A stretch of 64,000 bases of DNA from Cladorhizidae sp. MBARI D1340-BT2 (lineage: Eukaryota > Porifera > Demospongiae > Poecilosclerida > Cladorhizidae): positions 28,702,739 to 28,766,738 of the forward strand of contig JAQNBH010000013.1 in NCBI GenBank assembly GCA_028752905.1, in the 5' to 3' direction. The position numbers and the translations under genes are program-made. Position 1 is the first letter of the stretch. The number at the start of each line of letters is the position of its first letter. The notes below the pieces were generated by a model. The model saw only the letters and a program-made list of their open reading frames with translations. It searched no databases and was not told the origin of the DNA. Of this stretch, positions 47,565 to 60,200 are shown in pieces.

Positions 47565-48035
47565 CATAGAGCTCTTGTCAACCAACTTCAACCTGCCTCA
47601 ACCCAGTGTGGTGTTGGTCTAGTTTGTATCCCCATAGAGCTATTGTCAACCTACTTCAACCTACTTCAACCCAGTGGTGTTGGTCCAGTGTGTGTCCCCA
47701 TAGAGCTATTGTCAACCTACTTCAACCTGCCTCAACCCAGTGTGGTGTTGGTCCAGTGTGTGTCCTCATAGAGCTATTGTCAACCTACTTCAACCTGCCT
47801 CCACCCAGTGTGGTGTTGGTCTAGTTTGTATCCCCATAGAGCTATTGTCAACCTACTTCAACCTACTTCAACCCAGTGGTGTTGGTCCAGTGTGTGTCCC
47901 CATAGAGCTATTGTCAACCTACTTCAACCTACTTCAACCCAGTGTGGTGTTGGTCTAGTGTGTATCCCCATAGAGCTATTGTCAACCTACTTCAACCTGC
48001 CTCAACCCAGTGTGGTGTTGATCCAGTGTGTGTTG
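47565..48035 (+). repeat. 68-bp minisatellite, locus 4
   Basis: Seven copies of the 68-bp unit in the same orientation as 1-990, with local variants (TTCAACCTACTTCAACCC, GTTTGTATCCCC). Confidence 0.95.
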
Positions 48036-48249
48036 CCATGGCTACCTCTATAAATGCAATTGGCCAGAATAGCCCCAGCTGCTGAATCAGCACATAATGA
48101 ATTAACTAACTGAGCATATGCAGTGGGATTTCCAGGAGGGTGAATGCCACTCCATTACAATAGGGAGAAAAATGGTGGCTAAAGTATGTACATTCTCCAG
48201 TAATAGGTCTAAGGAGCCTTGCAGACAAAAACAACTTGGAGCTTAGCAT

Positions 48250-49372
48250 TGATGGCTATGGCTAAGGTAATGGCTCGAGGGCTAGGGTGATGGCTAGAGG
48301 GCTAGGGTGATGGCTAGAGGGCTAGGGTGATGGCTCGAGGGCTAGGGTGCTGGCTAGAGGGCTAGGGTGATGGCTAGAGGGCTAGGGTGATGGCTAGAGG
48401 GCTAGGGTGATAGAGGGCTAGGGTGATAGAGGGCTAGGGTGATAGAGGGCTAGGGTGATGGCTAGAGGGCTAGGGTGATGGCTAGAGGGCTAGGGTGATG
48501 GCTAGAGGGCTAGGGTGATGGCTAGAGGGCTAGGGTGATGGCTAGAGGGCTAGGGTGAGGCTCGAAGGCTAGGGCTAGGGTGATGGCTAGAGGGCTAGGG
48601 TGATAGTGGGCTAGAGTGATAGAGAGCTAGGGTGATAGAGAGCTAGAGTGATGGAGGGCTAGGGTGATAGTGGGCTAGGGTGATAGAGAGCTAGGCTGAT
48701 AGAGGGCTAGGGTGATAGAGAGCTAGGCTGATAGAGGGCTAGGGTGATAGAGGGCTAGGGTGATAGAGGGCTATGGTGATAGAGGGCTAGGGTGATGGCT
48801 AGAGGGCTAGGGTGATGGCTAGAGGGCTAGGGTGATAGCTAGAGGGCTAGGGTGATGGCTAGAGGGCTAGGGTGAGGCTCGAAGGCTAGGGCTAGGGTGA
48901 TGGCTAGAGGGCTAGGGTGATAGAGGGCTAGGGTGATAGAGAGCTAGGGTGATAGAGGGCTAGGGTGATAGAGAGCTAGGGTGATAGAGGGCTAGGGTGA
49001 TAGAGAGCTAGGGTGATAGAGGGCTAGGGTGATAGAGGGCTAGGGTGATAGAGAGCTAGAGTGATAGTGGGCTAGGGTGATAGTGGGCTAGGGTGATAAG
49101 AGAGCTAGGGTGATAGAGGGCTAGGGTGATAGAGGGCTAGGGTGATAGTGAGCTAGGGTGATAGAGGGCTAGGGTGATAGAGGGCTAGGCTGATAGAGGG
49201 CTAGGGTGATAGAGGGCTAGGGTGATAGAGGGCTAGGGTGATAGAGGGCTAGGGTGATAGAGAGCTAGGGTGATAGAGGGCTAGGGTGATAGAGGGCTAG
49301 GGTGATAGAGGGCTAGGGTGATAGAGGGCTAGGGTGATAGAGGGCTAGGGTGATGGCTAGAGGGTCTAGGAC
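48250..49372 (+). repeat. 15-20-bp GGGCTAGGGTGAT minisatellite
   Basis: About 65 copies alternating GATGGCTAGAGGGCTAGGGT with the shorter GATAGAGGGCTAGGGT. Purine-rich with G3 runs on the plus strand. Confidence 0.95.
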
Positions 49373-49541
49373 TAGGCAACAATTTGGACATGCATACATT
49401 CCTTGTAGATACATAATCATTCCAGGGATCACCCACGACATCACCAAGATAAGGTGATCAGGGTGGGTTTTCCTGCAAGCATAAATAATAATAAATTTAA
49501 AAATGGGGAAGGGGGAGGGGCAAATGGCTTCCTTCTTCCTT

Positions 49542-49785
<244 letters not shown>

Positions 49786-49799
49786 AATAATAGTAAACA

Positions 49800-52395
49800 C
49801 TATAAATAAAAATTAACTAATGAATGAAAGCTATTTGACCGACAATTAAGTAGTTTTTATATCATTTTCTCTTCAAGGCTCAGTTGTTGCTATTGTTGTT
49901 GTTCTTGGTTGTTATGGTGTGTTCAGCTAGTTCCTGACTGACACAACCCACGCCACCAAGCATGTCAATGGTAAAAGGTCAACACGACTTTAACAAGACT
50001 TTAAACAAGACTTTAACATGACTTTAACACACTAACATAAATCAAACGGAAAGGAAAATCTTATTACTGTCTCTGCACTGCACAGCATGTCCAAGTCAAA
50101 AACCTCAATCAGGTAAGTGCCGTGCTCTTATTAGGTCCCTGTTTCCACAGGCAGGGAAGAGAGCCGTGCGGCAGAGTGCGGCTTGTACCCCGCGACACTT
50201 AAAATAACCAACTTCAATCCTAGCACAATTCTGGTGGTCGGGTTGCTATGAATGGACTTAATATGGCAACCAGGTTTATATCTGGGAGATGGGAGAGGAA
50301 ATAGGATGATAGAAACACCTTAATTAATTAAAGACAAATTTAGTGTATTCTAACTTTTTTCTTTAAGTTTGCCAGATTGCTACCCAAACGAAGAAGGCAC
50401 ATCGGAGCTAATATCAGCGGAAAAACCACAACTTAGATTGACACGAAATGCATTTTACCACTTGTTTGTTTTTTAATGTGGGAAGGGGTATGTATGCCAT
50501 TTTGAAATTTGGTCAAACCAATAGAGAGAGAGAACAACCATACCCCCGGATATAATAAGTAGTTTCAATCAATAATGGCTGGCTAAATGTCACTAACTTC
50601 TGCTCGACAAGTAATTCGAAGTAGAGTAAAAGGGTTATTGCAAAAATCTAAGACAACCATTGATTGAGTAATCTGAACAAACTCCCCAATCAGAACACCC
50701 CTAGTTACAGGCCTATTCGGAATAGCTTTAAATGAGGTGCTAATAGCACCCAACCATTCACTGAGCAGCTGCTCAGCATTCAAAATGGATGTGCAGATGT
50801 ATCCAACTTCTAATATCTAATAGGCATGGATCACAGAGTTTGTGCACTGGGGTTGCTAACAGCAGAAGGAAGGCGTGACAACGACCATTTGCAGAGCCCA
50901 ACCTGGATAGCACCATACGTGGACCTCATACCTTAAAAAGCACTGACTCTCAAGCTGGAAGATGCAGACAGACCAGTGCTTACTAATAAAGGCTGGTGGA
51001 TCCATGAGAACTTCACAGAAATGAGGTGCTTTAAAAAAACACAGCTGATGACGGACTGTTTGCATTAGTTAGCCTAGAAGACCTCCACTGGACGTGAACA
51101 CACAACATGCAACAATAGTAAGCTGGTACAGCAGAAGGTTGAATTGTGGAGGGTTCAAATACTCACTTTGTTCGTTAATCCAAGGTGCTCATTTTTCTGT
51201 TGTCATTTCCTTGAATCACCAGACACACCCACTACCCACTGGCTGGTGAGTAACTGGCATTAACTCTGCACTAGCTAACAATACTGCAAATTAACCCCCC
51301 AATAAATATATCCAGCTCACAGAGAAATTGTTGGTCCTGAAATTCGAGCTACAGAATATAATTAGCTACTGCTATTCCATCATAATTTGTCCCTAAGGTC
51401 AATAGCCTTCTCTATTCAGAAATTTACCCTTCCCATCCTTCCCCACCTCCAAGAAAACAAAAATTCTAGAGAACAAACATTATGCACGTGTGACTCAAGC
51501 CAGCTCAAACGGGAGGATGGCTACATGGGTTGATCATTCAGACTGCTAAACACTTACCCAGGAGGGATATGTTTCCTTGCCTTGGCACCTTTCAAAAGGA
51601 TCTCTCACACCGTCCAGTGATAACTGGGGGGTCTTACTGAGTCAATATGGAATAGGTAGGCGAGCAGTTACCAGCATAACATCCCAGTTCCCCTCTACCC
51701 ATAGACGATACCAGCCTAGGTAGCACTTCCGGTTGAGTGTGGACAAACAGGATGTGGGCCGTGCAAATTACCTTTTCAAATTATCGCCGCAGCAGCACCT
51801 TGACCTAGTAGTATAGGTCGGGGGAGAGGTCACTAAGAATCGCACTTTACAGAAGACATTCGCGGACACAATTCTTACTCTACAGAAGAATATTACCTCT
51901 GCAAGAGAGACGTCTTCAAAAGTTGTTATGGTTAACGAGCCATTGAATGCAGCTGCATTCCTAGATAAAACGTGATTGCATTGATTGCGTTATTATTTTA
52001 GTGTAAGCAAAAAATTTGGTCTGTATATTTAATTGTGCTGTGCATGTGATGGCCTTAAAAGTATCGCTTTTTTAAAAAGTGGAAAATGTGATATAATGGA
52101 ACACACGCTCCATATATACATACCCCCCTCCCCCTCCCTGTCTGATGCTCAGCTTTCTTTTCTTCAAGAGATTTCCGACTTGTCTGCATTGATGGCAAAC
52201 TTAAGCTGAACGAGAGTTGGGTATACATCCATCTTGCTTTCCCATAGTGATAAACAGAAAACTAGAAATTGCTATGCTTGTGGATGCATTATGGCAATAA
52301 TTATTCTTGCTTGCAATAACCTTCTCAATAATTAACTTGCCCTCGGGACACTTATGACTAATTTCCTATTTAATTAGTTGTTGTTATTGTTTTAA
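49800..52395. other. Unique sequence, no gene recognised
   Basis: The longest stretch of mostly non-repetitive DNA outside the DOCK region. Short frames (50583-50783 and 50856-51065, minus) have no domain that I know. No tRNA B-box or snRNA match was seen. Confidence 0.5.
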
Positions 52396-52419
52396 TTTTA
52401 ATTTTTTATAATAATAATA

Positions 52420-53050
52420 GGATTTTGACGGAAGGATTGGGAGGGTTAGGAGTCGGAGGAGAGTTCGGACCAATGGTTGGTGTTGGGAAGAGTTTGTGAA
52501 GTGAGGACGAGGGAGAAGAAGAGTTCATATCTGTCCTTCCTGGACATAAGCAAGCGCATATATATGACAGTGTGTGGAGGGAGGGACTGGCACAAGTTGA
52601 GGCAATATGGAGTGGAGGAGAAAGTGGTGAGGGTACGCATAGGGGGGTGGAGATGACGGTGTGATATTGAACAGAAGGAGATCAAGGTGGTTCGCTGTGG
52701 AGAATGGGTATGTCCATTGTTTTCACTTCTTTTCAATATTTATTTGATGGGAATGGCCGAGAAGTTGGAGAGAGCTGAGCAGGAGTGAAGGCTCTTGGTG
52801 TGGGGTATTTATGTATAATGTGCAGATGATGTTGTTCTTCTGGCGGACTCAGGAGTGAAACTGCTTGGATGTGGTGCAGGTGTATGTGTTGAGGTAGAAG
52901 ATTAAGTTTAGTAGTAAGAAGAGCAACATCATGGTAGTAGGGCATTGGAGGATTGGCGAGAAGATATTGGAAGAGCTTGGAAGTATGGTTTGATAGGAAG
53001 CTAAGGGGTAATGTTCAGTTAGAGAAGATGGCAACAAAGGCAGTCAACTA
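52420..53050 (+). mobile_element. LINE (non-LTR retrotransposon) reverse transcriptase remnant
   Basis: Decayed reverse-transcriptase frames on the plus strand. They read SYLSFLDISK then YDSVWREGL (frameshift), KLRQYGVEEKVVRV, PLFSLLFNIYLMGMAEKLER, and CADDVVLLADSGVKL at 52819. The last is the polymerase A(D)D motif with its usual Tyr changed to Cys. Many stops and frameshifts. No 5' end or 3' tail was defined, and the clade is not assigned. Confidence 0.75.
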
Positions 53051-53128
53051 GTAATGAATAATAATATAATTATAGTAGGCATGACATGCATGTAGTGAGT
53101 TATCTATTTCATGAAATAATATTATATT

Positions 53129-53320
53129 CTCAATGAACTCTCAGTTGACATAATAACATTAAAATCACCTTCTCAATTGTCAACTTCAAATTTTATTCAA
53201 TCGACGTTTCGACCAGATGCTCTAGTCCTGATGAAGACTAGAGCATTTAGTTGAAACGTCGAGTGAATAACATTTGAAAGTTGATTATTGAGGTGATTTT
53301 AATAATAAATTCTGTTGAGT
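53129..53320. mobile_element. Palindromic MITE, full copy
   Basis: Outer end CTCAATGAACTCTCAGTTGA, left arm with TCAATCGACGTTTCGACC, centre CTGATGAAGACTAGAGC, right arm GTTGAAACGTCGAGTGAATA and TTGATTATTGAGGTGATTTT. Same family as 46073-46227. Confidence 0.83.
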
Positions 53321-53449
53321 TTTTAGACATAACCCATTTAGTGCAGCATAAAGCCCATTCCATGCATTATTAAAGCGTAGAGTAGTTGCTGTTTTTAAGA
53401 ACAAAAATTCATTCTTTAATTAATAATATACAAGACAGAAAAAGAACTA

Positions 53450-53655
53450 TATTACATGTATTTATTTATTAGTTATGTATTCTAGTTATATATATTGTTA
53501 ATTAAAATGTATATATAATATGTAATATAGTTATATATATTTTCTGTTTTTCTTTATACACAAAACAGAAAAACAGAAAATATATATAGCATTTTAATTA
53601 ACAATATATATATATAACTAGAATACATAACTAATAAATAAATACATGCATAAAT
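53450..53655. repeat. AT-rich inverted repeat (hairpin), arms about 90-100 bp
   Basis: The left arm has TATTTATTAGTTATGTATTC and ATTGTTAATTAAAATG. The right arm has CATTTTAATTAACAATATAT and GAATACATAACTAATAAATA. The centre is near 53555 between TTTTCTGTTTTTC and GAAAAACAGAAAA. A fragment of the right-arm end recurs at about 54008-54045. Confidence 0.82.
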
Positions 53656-53659
53656 AAAT

Positions 53660-54045
53660 TAATATGCCAAATTCATTAACAATTATTACTATTACTATCA
53701 TATATAAGAATACATAACTTTTTTTAAATTTTAAAAAAAATTTTTTTAACTTATATAATAATCAATTACAAAAATACCTAAATAATACTGAAATAGTAAC
53801 TAATTAACAATAAATAAATAAATAACTAAAAAGCTAACACGTATTATTATTATTATTAAAACAATATATAATATATATATATTATACATATATATAGATA
53901 TCGTCCTATATATATCTACCAATAAAGAACTAGCTAGCTAATTTAAGTAAGAATAGTCATCACTAGTATACCGACTAGTGCCTAACACCGCTGCAGTGTT
54001 CCCACGCTGAATACATAACTAATAGATAAATAAATAAATACATCA
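53660..54045. other. AT-rich sequence
   Basis: TATA and TTAA-rich DNA with no gene recognised. Confidence 0.5.
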
Positions 54046-54089
54046 AAACTAAGAAGCTAACGACAAGTTCAACTCCGAGTGACTCCAGA

Positions 54090-54210
54090 CAGACCCCAAT
54101 ACAGATAAGGCATCCCCCCTCTTGACTGCCACCGAGAGACGCTGAAGGATGTGAGGACGGACATTCACCTCCCCAGTTCTTTGCCTTATCCTGCGGCTGA
54201 GCTCCTTCAG
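54090..54210 (-). pseudogene. Coding-like fragment of unknown mobile-element protein
   Basis: The minus-strand frame reads LKELSRRIRQRTGEVNVRPH, then ILQRLSVAVKRGDALSVLGS. The composition and the QRLSVA-RG-A pattern look like the C-terminal part of proteins often found with transposable elements. I cannot name the family. The upstream part is lost in a tandem repeat. Confidence 0.35.
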
Positions 54211-54650
54211 GAAAGACATTAACCTGTCCCCAATGACCCCCCGCAGGAAAGACATTGACCTGGCCCAGATGACACCCTCATGAAGACATTGACCTGGCCC
54301 TGATGACTCCCTCAGGAAAGACATTGACCTGGCCCCGATGACCCCCTCAGGAAAGTTGTCAACCTGGCCCCGATGATCCCCTCAGGAAAGTTGTCAACCT
54401 GACCCCAATGATCCCCTCAGGAAAGTTGTCAACCTGGCCCCGATGACCCCCTCAGGAAAGTTGGTAACCTGGCCCCGATGACCTCCTCAGGAAAGACACC
54501 CCTATGACCCTCTCAGGAAAGTCGTTGACCAGCCCCGATGATCCCCTCAGGAAAGACATTGACCTGGCCCCGATGACCTCCTCAGGAAAGACATTAACCA
54601 GGCCCCTATGACCCCCTCAGGAAAGTCGTCGACCAGCCCCGATGACCCCC
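54195..54650 (+). repeat. About 35-bp minisatellite
   Basis: Twelve or so copies with CCCCTCAGGAAAG and ACCTGGCCCCGATGA, of variable length. The rightmost codons of the fragment at 54090-54210 (ctcaggaaagacatt) look like the seed of the unit. Confidence 0.9.
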
Positions 54651-54694
54651 TAATCATTCTTTTGATCAAACTTTGTTTTTGTTCAATTCAACTC

Positions 54695-54830
54695 CTGTCA
54701 TGTGATATATAGCTGGCACGTCATGTGATATATAGCTTGCATGTCATGTGATATATAGCTTGCATGTCATGTGATATATATAGCTCGCACGTCATGTGAT
54801 ATATAGTCATATGATATAGCTATAGCTTGC
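54695..54830 (+). repeat. About 27-bp repeat, five copies
   Basis: CATGTCATGTGATATATAGC units. Confidence 0.9.
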
Positions 54831-54944
54831 ACGTTTCTTACAGATCAAAATTTTGAGTTCTGTGGACTTGTCAAAAAACCCACAAAATTAGAACTTGAAT
54901 CATCAAAAACAAATCCAAATACAGGAAATATGTGAAAGCCTGGG

Positions 54945-56005
54945 TAGATGTCACACACACACCTCTATCAGTCCTCATGTCACACACACACCTCTATCAG
55001 TCCACATGTCACACACACACACACCTCTATCAGTCCTCATCACACACACACACACCTCTATCAGTCCTCATCACACACACACACACCTCTATCAGTCCTC
55101 ATGCACACACACACCTCTATCAGTCCTCACACACACACACACCTCTATCAGTCCTCATGCACACACACACACACCTCTATCAGTCCTCATCACACACACA
55201 CACACCTCTATCAGTCCTCATCACACACACACACACCTCTATTAGTCCTCATGTCACACACACACCTCTATCAGTCCACATGTCACACACACACACACCT
55301 CTATCAGTCCTCATCACACACACACACACCTCTATCAGTCCTCATCACACACACACACACCTCTATCAGTCCTCATGCACACACACACCTCTATCAGTCC
55401 TCACACACACACACACCTCTATCAGTCCTCATGCACACACACACACACCTCTATCAGTCCTCATCACACACACACACACCTCTATCAGTCCTCATCACAC
55501 ACACACACACCTCTATCAGTCCTCATCACACACACACACACCTCTATCAGTCCTCACACACACACACACACACCTCTATCAGTCCTCATGTCACACACAC
55601 ACACCTCTATCAGTCCTCACACACACACACACCTCTATCAGTCCACATGTCACACACACACACACCTCTATCAGTCCACATCACACACACACACACCTCT
55701 ATCAGTCCTCATCACACACACACACACCTCTATCAGTCCTCATGCACACACACACCTCTATCAGTCCTCACACACACACACACCTCTATCAGTCCTCATG
55801 CCACACACACACACCTCTATCAGTCCTCATCACACACACACACACCTCTATCAGTCCTCATGCCACACACTCACACCTCTATCAGTCCTCATCACACACA
55901 CACCTCTATCAGTCCACATGCCACAGGCACACACCTCTATCAGTCCTCATCACACACACACACACCTCTATCAGTCCTCATCACACACACACACACCTCT
56001 ATCAG
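54945..56005 (+). repeat. CA-rich minisatellite, part 1
   Basis: Units of (CA)n CCTCTATCAGTCCTCAT with small length changes in the CA run. Interrupted at 56006 by a hAT element and continued at 57260. Long His/Thr/Ser/Leu frames are artefacts. A block repeats at about 274 bp (TCCTCATGTC at 54972 and 55246). Confidence 0.96.
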
Positions 56006-57251
56006 CAAGCCCGTAGCCAGGGGGGGTTCTCAGGGTTCTCTAGAACCCCCCCACTGGCTGTGAGGTCCACCCTTTCAGTTGGGTCCACCCTTTTAATTGG
56101 GTCCACATTTCCAATTGGTCCACACTTTCAAATATTGCTTTCACAAAGCTACTTAAGAATTACACATAACTACAATGGTGTTAACCACATCATGGAGTAC
56201 ATCTACAATGAATTTGTGTTGGTTAATTTGCGGTTTGTTAAAATTTCATTGTAGTTTTCTTAATGGTTTATCAGTACCTTTCCCACCTGTCAGGCATAAC
56301 TGTTCAACTACAGAGCAGAACACTAGATATCATTGAAGCTTATCACATGATTGATGGTATTAAGCAAGTGTACAAAGAAGAGCGTGCCAAAGTGGAAGAA
56401 AACTTTCAGAAAATATATGACCAGGCTGTCGTATGGCTGATAAGGTGGGCACCACCCCGAGTAAGCCAAGGATAGCAAGCAGACAGCAGCACCGTGGTAA
56501 TGCACCAGCAGAATCAGTATTTGATTACTTCAAGAGTAATCTTGCTATTCCATTCCTTGACCATATCTGCACTAGCTTAAATGAAAGGTTCTCATCATTG
56601 TCAGCAACTGCTTCGTCTCTTCTGGTACTTGTACCATCTCTGATTACCACAAGATCATTTGATATCAGCACAGTTGTTGAAACTTATCACCAGGATTTGC
56701 CATCACCAGAACTAATAGAAACTGAACTCACTCGCTGGAAATCAAGATATGCAAATGTACCCTTTCACAAAAGAGAATCCACACCATCTAGTGCCTTGAA
56801 GGATTGTAATGCAGCATTTTTTCCAAACATTCATGTTCTCTTGCAAATCGCATGCACTCTGCCAGTAACATCTTGTGAATGCGAAAGAAGTGGCAGTACA
56901 CTTAAACGTCTCAACAATTACCTAAGAGCATCTATGAACCAAGAACGCCTGACATCTCTAGCACTCTTACATGTACATTATGACACAACAATTAATCTGG
57001 ATGAAGTTGTTGAAATATTTGGACACTTACACACAAGGAGAATTGAACTTGAAACTCTTATTAGATAGTTTAATCTCTAGTTTAATCTCGTCATTTATTA
57101 TTATGTTTAGAATGCTTTTTTGTTTCCGATATTTGCACAGGAGAGAGCACATTCCCCTACCACACCTTCCCCCTTGGGTCTCTTCGAGACCCAAAAGGTC
57201 CCAATATTTACCAACAGAACCCCCCCACTCATTTTTCTGGCTACGGGCCTG
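56006..57251 (+). mobile_element. Short hAT transposon inserted in the CA satellite
   Basis: Inverted ends CAAGCCCGTAGCCAG (56006-56020) and CTGGCTACGGGCCTG (57237-57251) define a 1.25-kb element. The left flank ends TCTATCAG, a piece of the satellite unit. On the right an 8-bp AGATTCAG occupies the place of the duplicate before the satellite resumes with TCCTCATC. The interior carries only the 3' half of a transposase, so the element is internally deleted. Confidence 0.82.
56263..57068 (+). pseudogene. Truncated, frameshifted hAT transposase (P52rIPK/ZMYM6-like)
   Basis: The first piece (56263-56430) reads YLSHLSGITVQLQSRTLDII and ends at KIYDQAV. After one frame change near 56433 the frame continues DKVGTTPSKPRIASRQQHRG, then DYFKSNLAIPFLDHI, to the hATC dimerisation region LPVTSCECERSGSTLKRLNN and LTSLALLHVHYD. 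It ends at TAG 57066. The N-terminal zinc finger and the first catalytic part are absent. The style resembles the hAT proteins annotated as 52 kDa repressor of the inhibitor of protein kinase. Confidence 0.83.
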
Positions 57252-57257
57252 AGATTC

Positions 57258-60200
57258 AGTCCTCATCACACACACACACACCTCTATCAGTCCTCATCAC
57301 ACACACACAGACACCTCTATCAGTCCTCATCACACACACACACACCTCTATCAGTCCTCATGTCACACACACACCTTTATCAGTCCTCATCACACACACA
57401 CACACCTCTATCAGTCCTCACCACACACACACACACCTCTATCAGTCCTCATCACACACACACACACACCTCTATCAGTCCTCATCACACACACACACAC
57501 CTCTATCAGTCCTCATCACACACACACACACCTCTATCAGTCCTCATCACACACACACACACCTCTATCAGTCCTCATCACACACACACAGACACCTCTA
57601 TCAGTCCTCATCACACACACACACACCTCTATCAGTCCACATGACACACACACACACCTCTATCAGTCCACATGATCACACACACACACACCTCTATCAG
57701 TCCACATGACACACACACACACCTCTATCAGTCCACATGATCACACACACACACACCTCTATCAGTCCTCATCACACACACACACACCTCTATCAGTCCT
57801 CATCACACACACACACACCTCTATCAGTCCACATGATCACACACACACACACCTCTATCAGTCCTCATCACACACACACACACCTCTATCAGTCCTCATC
57901 ACACACACACAGACACCTCTATCAGTCCTCATCACACACACACACACCTCTATCAGTCCACATGACACACACACACACCTCTATCAGTCCACATGATCAC
58001 ACACACACACACCTCTATCAGTCCACATGACACACACACACACCTCTATCAGTCCACATGATCACACACACACACACCTCTATCAGTCCTCATCACACAC
58101 ACACACACCTCTATCAGTCCTCATCACACACACACACACCTCTATCAGTCCTCATCACACACACACACACCTCTATCAGTCCACATGATCACACACACAC
58201 ACACCTCTATCAGTCCTCATGTCACACACACACCTCTATCAGTCCTCATCACACACACACACACCTCTATCAGTCCTCATCACACACACACACACACCTC
58301 TATCAGTCCTCACACACACACACACCTCTATCAGTCCTCATCACACACACACAGACACCTCTATCAGTCCTCATCACACACACACACACCTCTATCAGTC
58401 CACATGACACACACACACACCTCTATCAGTCCTCACACACACACACACCTCTATCAGTCCTCATCACACACACACAGACACCTCTATCAGTCCTCATCAC
58501 ACACACACACACCTCTATCAGTCCACATCACACACACACACCTCTATCAGTCCACATCACACACACACACCTCTATCAGTCCTCATCACACACACACACC
58601 TTTATCAGTCCACATCACACACACACACCTCTATCAGTCCTCATCACACACACACACCTTTATCAGTCCACATCACACACACACACCTCTATCAGTCCTC
58701 ATGACACACACACACCTCTATCAGTCCTCATCACACACACACACACACCTCTATCAGTCCTCATCACACACACACACACCTCTATCAGTCCACATGTCAC
58801 ACACACACCTCTATCAGTCCTCATCACACACACACACCTCTATCAGTCCACATCACACACACACACACCTCTATCAGTCCACATCACACACACACACACC
58901 TCTATCAGTCCTCATCACACACACACACACCTCTATCAGTCCTCATCACACACACACACACCTCTATCAGTCCTCATCACACACACACACCTCTATCACT
59001 CCTCATCACACACACACACCTCTATCAGTCCTCATGACACACACACACACCTCTATCACTCCTCATCACACACCTCTATCAGTCCTCATCACACACACAC
59101 ACACCTCTATCACTCCTCATCACACACACACACCTCTATCAGTCCTCATCACACACACTCACACACCTCTATCAGTCCTCATCACACACACACACCTCTA
59201 TCAGTCCTCATGACACACACACACACCTCTATCAGTCCTCATCACACACACACACCTCTATCAGTCCTCATGACACACACACACACCTCTATCAGTCCTC
59301 ATCACACACACACACACACCTCTATCAGTCCTCATCACACACACACACACACCTCTATCAGTCCTCACACACACACACACTCTATCAGTCCTCATCACAC
59401 ACACACACACCTCTATCAGTCCTCATCACACACACACACACCTCTATCAGTCCACATGATCACACACACACACACCTCTATCAGTCCTCATCACACACAC
59501 ACACACCTCTATCAGTCCTCATGTCACACACACACCTCTATCAGTCCTCATCACACACACACACACCTCTATCAGTCCTCATCACACACACACAGACACC
59601 TCTATCAGTCCTCATCACACACACACACACCTCTATCAGTCCACATGACACACACACACACCTCTATCAGTCCACATGATCACACACACACACACCTCTA
59701 TCAGTCCTCATCACACACACACACACCTCTATCAGTCCTCATCACACACACACACACCTCTATCAGTCCTCATCACACACACACACCTCTATCAGTCCAC
59801 ATGATCACACACACACACACCTCTATCAGTCCTCATGTCACACACACACCTCTATCAGTCCTCATCACACACACACACACCTCTATCAGTCCTCATCACA
59901 CACACACACACACCTCTATCAGTCCTCACACACACACACACCTCTATCAGTCCTCATCACACACACACAGACACCTCTATCAGTCCTCATCACACACACA
60001 CACACCTCTATCAGTCCACATGACACACACACACCTCTATCAGTCCTCACACACACACACACCTCTATCAGTCCTCATCACACACACACAGACACCTCTA
60101 TCAGTCCTCATCACACACACACACACCTCTATCAGTCCACATCACACACACACACCTCTATCAGTCCACATCACACACACACACCTCTATCAGTCCTCAT

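Noticed and set aside
13205..49372. CTAGGG-rich arrays as interstitial telomere repeats
   Set aside because: CTAGGG occurs inside longer 14-20-bp units and not as a 6-bp tandem, and no TTAGGG run is present.
50086..50215. Mini-gene: ATG TCC AAG ... CAG/GTAAGT and a CCACAG acceptor 40 nt later
   Set aside because: The intron would be very short and both possible continuations end quickly without any recognisable protein. Probably chance.
51500..51860. Possible snRNA (an ACTTACCC...GGGATA stretch resembling the U1 start)
   Set aside because: The match to ATACTTACCTG is incomplete, and no Sm site or further U1 sequence follows.
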